Shown piece after piece: positions 59,067-64,000 of a stretch of DNA of 64,000 nucleotides. The position numbers were made by a program, and so were the translations under genes. The DNA comes from Elmis aenea (Eukaryota > Arthropoda > Insecta > Coleoptera > Elmidae): assembly GCA_947652605.1 (NCBI GenBank), contig OX393577.1, positions 32,987,466 to 33,051,465 of the forward strand, given 5' to 3'. Below the pieces are notes generated by a model that was not told the DNA's origin, made no database searches, and saw only the letters and a program-made list of their open reading frames with translations. Numbering within the stretch: position 1 is the first letter of the stretch; each line of letters begins with the position of its first letter.

Positions 59067-60328
59067 TAAGTTGAATGTTTTGAGAGCAAACATAATTCTT
59101 ATTAAAAAAATCCTTTTATTGTTTGTTATCAACAAATTTTAATACCTCTTATGTAAATAACTAGCACACATTCATACTTAGACGTTGAATAAAATGAAAT
59201 TACATTGTAACAAAAGTTTAATAATTCATTTTCACATAAGCACAACAAAGTTTTTCAAATCTTGTTTGACTAGATAAAATGAATAGTTAAATAAAAAAAT
59301 TTAAATGGAAATTACTAACTTTAATTTAAAACTGAAACAAAATGTCGATTTAAACGACATATAGAAAACTAAATTAAACCACTTTTCTAAAAATTGGTCT
59401 CCGTAACAAAAAAGTTTTCATCAAATGCAGACAATTTAATCGGTGCTATGTACTTGCCAAGTTTGGTTGAGTGGATCATAATGTGTAGAGTACAAATCCA
59501 CTGTTATTTTTACATATTTTTAAGAATAGTTGAATCAAATGAGAAAAGAGCAGTTTGTCTAGGTTTGTTAATAATAATGAACTATGTATCTGACGTCGTT
59601 ATCAACCGATGTAATGACAACACTACAAGTAAAATAAGAAATGGTAAATAGAATTTATTAAACAGCCTTTAAAGTAATAATAATTACACTTACAATAAAA
59701 TTTATAAATAAACATTTTAATTACTTACGGTTACACATGTATATACACAAAGATTAGGAATGATATACTTAGTTGTACTTAATCACACACTGGTATTTTG
59801 CACTGGTTTTTTAAAGTGGAAATACAATTATGTAATTCTAAGATTATGACCAATTTTAATACAACTAAACCCAGAACTAGACAGATGCGTTAAATAGTAA
59901 ACATGTTCCAAGCAACAATACAATGACTAAAGGATATTTGAGCCGTTCATAGGCCAAATTGATTAACTTGACAAAACAAAAGGTACAGAAAATTGACAAA
60001 ACAGTAAACAATTGAAATTCCTTTTTAAATTTAAATTCAAATAAACATTGTAAAATGTATTATTATAGGCGTATATTTTATTCAACGATGTATAAAATGC
60101 ATAAAATAGTATTTCCTAGAAATAATTGTTTTTCTGAAAAAAAATTGCTTATTATTTAACGGCCAAAAATTGTTTTGTCGTTTAGTGGTATTAAACCTAA
60201 TTTTTAAGCAAAATTATTTTAAACATAAAATTAGGTATCAATCAAGTGGTTTGGCACTAAAATCTTAAATAATTCATTTTTTTTAGAAAGGAGGTAATCG
60301 ATTTGGCCTGCGTGCGGTTCATTTGTGC
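59067..60328. other. Intergenic, 3' of VPS45
   Basis: AT-rich. A short palindrome ACCTAATTTTTAAGC and its complement lies near 60196-60235. No exon is recognised. The VPS45 polyadenylation site should lie in 59.1-60.7 kb but cannot be placed. Confidence 0.4.
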
Positions 60329-60538
60329 ATTACCGTGTGTCTTACATTGCACCAAAGTCCAACTGGTTGATGGATGACGTCATTCACCGGTGAATTTGTG
60401 ATTGTTCAGAAACAGTGGTTGAATGTGAGACACAAGCGGTGGAACCGTGATTGTTTCTAACCTAACTTTACTGTCATTTTTGACAGTTTTGATGGAACCG
60501 GTGGCACCGCCGGTGGAATGTAAAACACACGGTTAATG
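60329..60538. mobile_element. Short MITE, CATTACCGTGTGT ends
   Basis: CATTACCGTGTGTCTTACAT and TGTAAAACACACGGTTAATG are inverted. The interior carries CACCGGTGAA and CCGGTGGCACCGCCGGTGG. About 210 bp, non-coding. It lies within the likely VPS45 3' UTR. Confidence 0.65.
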
Positions 60539-60676
60539 TAAAAAGGAGTGCTCAATCATTTACTTTTTCTTATGAGGGTGTTTAGACTTTGTGGAGCACT
60601 CAAAAATTATCTCTGCTCCAGATTCACTATTGGAAATATTAATGAATTTTTAAAAACTACAATACAACTATTATGA

Positions 60677-63600
60677 CTATTTTGTCCCATGCACATTTCT
60701 CACAGCAAATTCAACTTCTTCCAGAAAACTTTTAGAATTATGAATGGGTCGATCTAATCACGTGATCGTCGCCATTTAAAGATGTCTTCCTTAGGGACAA
60801 CAAACAGCTACGGTTCATATGTATTGCGTGTAATCAGTGTTTAAATAATTGTTGTTTTTATTTTAAACAGTGTTAAACAATTTATTTGTGGGACAGGTGT
60901 TTATAAAAGTGTATATAGTTAGTTTAAAAGACAATATTTCACACTAGAGATTAATTACAGTTGTTTGAGGTACGTAATCAAGTAGTAAAGGTTTTGACTG
61001 CGTAAATTAATGTATATAATTTAGGTTTTCTAGTTAAATCGAGATGGAAAGAAGTATTTCTTATAAATCTTTAAATGAAGTAAATGCTACCCGATATGAT
61101 AAGTTAAAATTAATTGGTGGCATAGCATAGACCCCTACGTATTACGGGAAGATGATTTGTCCTTTGCAGTTTCCACTATGCCTTCATAACAAACATGGAT
61201 ATAGTCAGTTATTTAGTTCTTACAAAAAGTTTTTATACAGGAGAACAAATGAAGGCATTTAAGAGCTTGGAAGCTTTTAAGTATTATGAAGCTGGTTTAG
61301 TATTTCACGTTTGTGCCCAAAAACGAGATCCTTCGATAATTGTTGTAGGCAAAGTAAGTTATAAATATTACTTCTTGCATCTTTTTATTTATCACAATAT
61401 GTCTTGTTGTTAGGTTGGAAATTCGCAAAGGACGAGACAAAATCTGATCTAAGAAACTTTCGTTAGTATGAACTCATAAAAATTGTATGTACAAATCAAC
61501 AAACGGTAAACACTGTATTTATCTGTGTACATGCTAACTAAGGAAATAAAAGATAATATCTAAAATACATTTTTTTTTTTAATATTACAAGTTTAGTTTT
61601 TCACGAAAGACTTAAATACATTATTTCTTTTTAATATTACAATAAACACACTGAGTCGCCTACTATTTGCGTTGCACTTTTCTTCTATCGTATTTTTTAA
61701 TCGAGGATTTGGTGTTCATAACCCATGTTAACACAAGGTGTGCTCATTCATAAGATCAGCTGGTTTACCTACAATAAAAAGAACCAAATAACAATAAAGA
61801 AAATGGAAATAAATTAGTGATTTTAAAATTGATTATTTAAAAACCTGTATTTAGTTTGGTTTTAAATCATATCTTATGTTTTGTGATCATATCTTACCTG
61901 TTAAAAAATGCTTGCCACATATCTTTCCATAATTTAATTTGCTTTCGGTCAGGTCTTCACGTTTAATAGCTGTTATCCATTTTTGGTGTAATTTTTTGGA
62001 CAATTCGTTCAGTAGTGGCTTATGTTTATATTTTAAAATCCGTGGAATGTTGTGAAAAGATAACTAGTCTCTGGAGCTGACACTTCCACAACCCACAACC
62101 AAACACCACACCGGCATTTTACTTAAAATGCACACAAATGAATGATTTCCTATGCAGTGCTATGCACTTGTCACAGTTGTTGTCCCTAAGGAAGCCATTT
62201 TTAAAGACCACGTGACGTCACGTTAGATCGACCCATAGTTGTACCACCAAGAACGATATGAGTACCAGAATAGTTTTTGTTAAAAGTATGAACAGTAAAT
62301 GACTCTTCATAGGTTGCCCCGCCTATCATAAAAATAATTATGTCTTGGGGTCGACTGTTAACTTGATGAGATCCCACGTAAGGATACAAATCTTCTCTTA
62401 AACGGCCCCTCAGCAACTCTTCTAATGTTTCGTGTAAAAGGGGTTTATGTTGTGTATAAACATTATCCACACCACTCAGTCCTTTAAAAAACCGTTTGGT
62501 AATTTTTACTGCATTTTCATCGTGAAAGAGGTTACTCTCATTTCCCAATGATCTTGCATATTTCAAAACATCTTTAACACTTGATAAAAGATGATCTGGT
62601 ACACCTCTTTTTTCCAATAGTTTTCTTAGAGTTTCTATATCATAATTACTGCCTGATTTATACCTTAGAGCATACAACATAACTAGTTTTGCTGCATCCG
62701 AGTCTTTAACATTAGCATTGTTAATTAATTTTTTTATACTCTGTAAATGAGATGAATTGTCGTTTTGTGATGCTATTTCTTGCTCTATTTCGGAAACGTC
62801 TAACAAAGAGTATTTATTAACCATAGATGATAATTCTCCCACGACTGTAACATGTTTAGACACATTTCCTGACAATTTTTTAAACTGTGGATAAGTTTCA
62901 ACAAAAGCTTTCATATCTGCAATACTTTCCACTTTCTGATGACTTTTAGCCTTGGCTTGAAAATGTTCCATTAATTCTTTTATGTTTTGACCAATTTCAC
63001 CAAAATTTAAAAATATATTTTTGGCATAAAATGAATCTTGCTCAGCTGACAGCACCACTTCTGCCAATTCTTTTGATACTCCAGGTATGTTTGATAAATT
63101 TACACGGTTGTTATTTATAGTAAGCAGTTCGTGAACCATAGCTTGATAAGTCCACTGATTTAACAAAGGTGTTATTGGATCATCTCTACGATCTAATATT
63201 AATAACAAAGGGTGATTTGTATGTCCAAATGCAAATAATGATGATTCTTTATTCATTAATTCATCTAATCTTTGTCCCAATTCTTTGCACAAAACTGATT
63301 TTTTATGATACCTTATAAGTGGACACTTCTTAAGTGACAACATTACGGCAGCAATGCTCTGAACTGTTCTTTGCAGAGCTGTTAAATTCCAAGCTAAGCC
63401 GGTTATGCAATTTGTTAAACCGACTGAAAATAAATGTGGATTTACCGCTAAATAATCCATATATAATTCTTGAACTTCCTTTACTACCTCCTGTTCATCA
63501 TTTTCTGCTAGTATTTTAACATCTGCTTTCGCAACAATATTACTAAAATATATATAATAAGCTCCATACTTAGGATTACGTAATTCTTTGGATAGAAGTT

Positions 63601-63850
63601 CAATATTTTGTGGAGTAGGTCTTAAAAACACCAAACATTTAAGATATCGTAAGCCAGTGTTACTATTAATATGATTTCCAGTGTCTATTCGTTCTAGTAA
63701 AAATACTTCACGTTGCTGAATCTCTGACTGTCCGTACACCATGCTAATAATACTAGTTGTTTCTTTATCCATTAATAATATTTTCATTCCTGGCTCACTC
63801 TCTTCAGTCATTTTATTTACATAAGCTTTAACTGCACCAATCACATTCAT
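60677..63850 (-). CDS. VPS45: VPS45, Sec1/Munc18 family vesicle-fusion regulator, split by a transposable element
   Basis: Binds endosomal/trans-Golgi SNAREs (Tlg2/syntaxin-16 type) and controls vesicle docking and fusion. The ATG at 63850 was chosen because MNVIGAVKAYVNKM starts the family; 23 further upstream codons are not conserved. The frame runs uninterrupted to 62237: KILLMDKETTSIISMVYGQS, LRNPKYGAYYIYFSN, ENDEQEVVKEVQELYMDY, LILDRRDDPITPLLNQWTYQ, FMIGGATYEES and GTHIVLGGTT. The family ending follows on the far side of a 1489-bp element, at 60677-60743: HNSKSFLEEVEFAVRNVHG, then TK and TAG. If the element is spliced from 62232 to 60754, the product is ~564 residues with four added residues; family proteins are ~570. 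Unspliced, translation stops at 62201, 11 residues into the element. No other intron is seen. Confidence 0.92.
60746..62234 (+). mobile_element. TIR element inserted in the VPS45 coding sequence
   Basis: Inverted ends of about 60 bp: GGGTCGATCTAATCACGTGA on the left, and the complement of GGGTCGATCTAACGTGACGT on the right. Both continue through CTTCCTTAGGGACAACAA. The host dinucleotide AT lies on both sides (60744-60745 and 62235-62236). The plus strand carries fragments of a foreign gene (61044-61350). The superfamily is not assigned; the two-base duplication and GGG terminus do not match a family I know well. Confidence 0.85.
61044..61350 (+). pseudogene. Captured gene fragment inside the VPS45 element
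   Basis: Starts MERSISYKSLNEVNATRYDK and after a shift reads HSIDPYVLREDDLSFAVSTM, then from 61195 MDIVSYLVLTKSFYTGEQMK, AFKSLEAFKYYEAGLVFHVC and IIVVGKV, ending at a donor-like AAA|GTAAGT. The last part resembles the N-terminal region of insect proteins with SWIM zinc-finger and YqaJ-type nuclease regions (from memory, not searched). Two frame breaks make it non-functional. The downstream domains are absent. Confidence 0.45.
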
Positions 63851-64000
63851 TATAATATATGCTAGTGGATTTTTTACTTGAGATATAATACAAAGAACAA
63901 GAAATACACTTAGTAGCAAACTATTATTTATTTGATTATAATTTTATACCTAAACCACACATTTTAGTTCATATTATTACCAAGTATTGAATTTTAGATG
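63851..64000 (-). other. VPS45 5' flank, reaches window edge
   Basis: Upstream of the VPS45 ATG. An in-frame ATG at 63919 would add 23 hydrophobic residues that the family lacks, so I treat this as 5' leader or promoter. No core promoter element can be assigned. Confidence 0.4.

Noticed and set aside
63851..63919. Longer VPS45 start at 63919
   Set aside because: The extra 23 residues are hydrophobic and absent from the family, which begins MNV-like at 63850.

Overview
This is nuclear DNA of an animal, almost certainly an insect. It is very AT-rich. The genes have many short exons with GT-AG introns. Most of the remaining sequence is DNA-transposon debris: hAT, Tc1/mariner, pogo-like, piggyBac and foldback elements, plus two 5'-truncated LINEs. 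A beetle is a reasonable guess from the transposon style, but the sequence does not prove it. I saw no rRNA, tRNA, CRISPR array or prokaryotic operon, although a tRNA scan was not possible by eye.

Layout. (1) 3155-11661, minus strand: mitochondrial ribosomal protein S9 (uS9m). Six exons are present and the C-terminal core lies off the left edge. (2) 12873-24958, plus strand: a five-exon gene for a ~607-residue coiled-coil protein I cannot name. It is divergent from mRpS9 and probably shares its promoter region. (3) 29684-53572, minus strand: mitochondrial isoleucyl-tRNA synthetase (IARS2), complete in 14 exons (967 residues). Its third intron is 9.9 kb of nested transposons. (4) 53.7-60.3 kb: repeats, a THAP-like relic and a LINE. 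(5) 60677-63850, minus strand: VPS45, a Sec1/Munc18-family membrane-fusion regulator, with an otherwise uninterrupted reading frame split 22 codons from its end by a 1.49-kb terminal-inverted-repeat element.

The genes do not form one pathway. Two (mRpS9 and IARS2) serve mitochondrial translation, one (VPS45) serves endosomal fusion and one is unassigned.

The most interesting structure is the VPS45 insertion. The ends of the element supply a GT and an AG such that removing the intervening DNA as an intron restores the frame exactly, adding four codons. This is a candidate intron gained from a transposon. Also notable are a perfectly matched 140-bp hairpin inside an intron of the coiled-coil gene, a shared CAGGGTG/CACCCTG terminus on many otherwise unrelated foldback elements, and a Tc1-like transposase relic split by a hAT and then by a LINE-associated block, both with legible target-site duplications.
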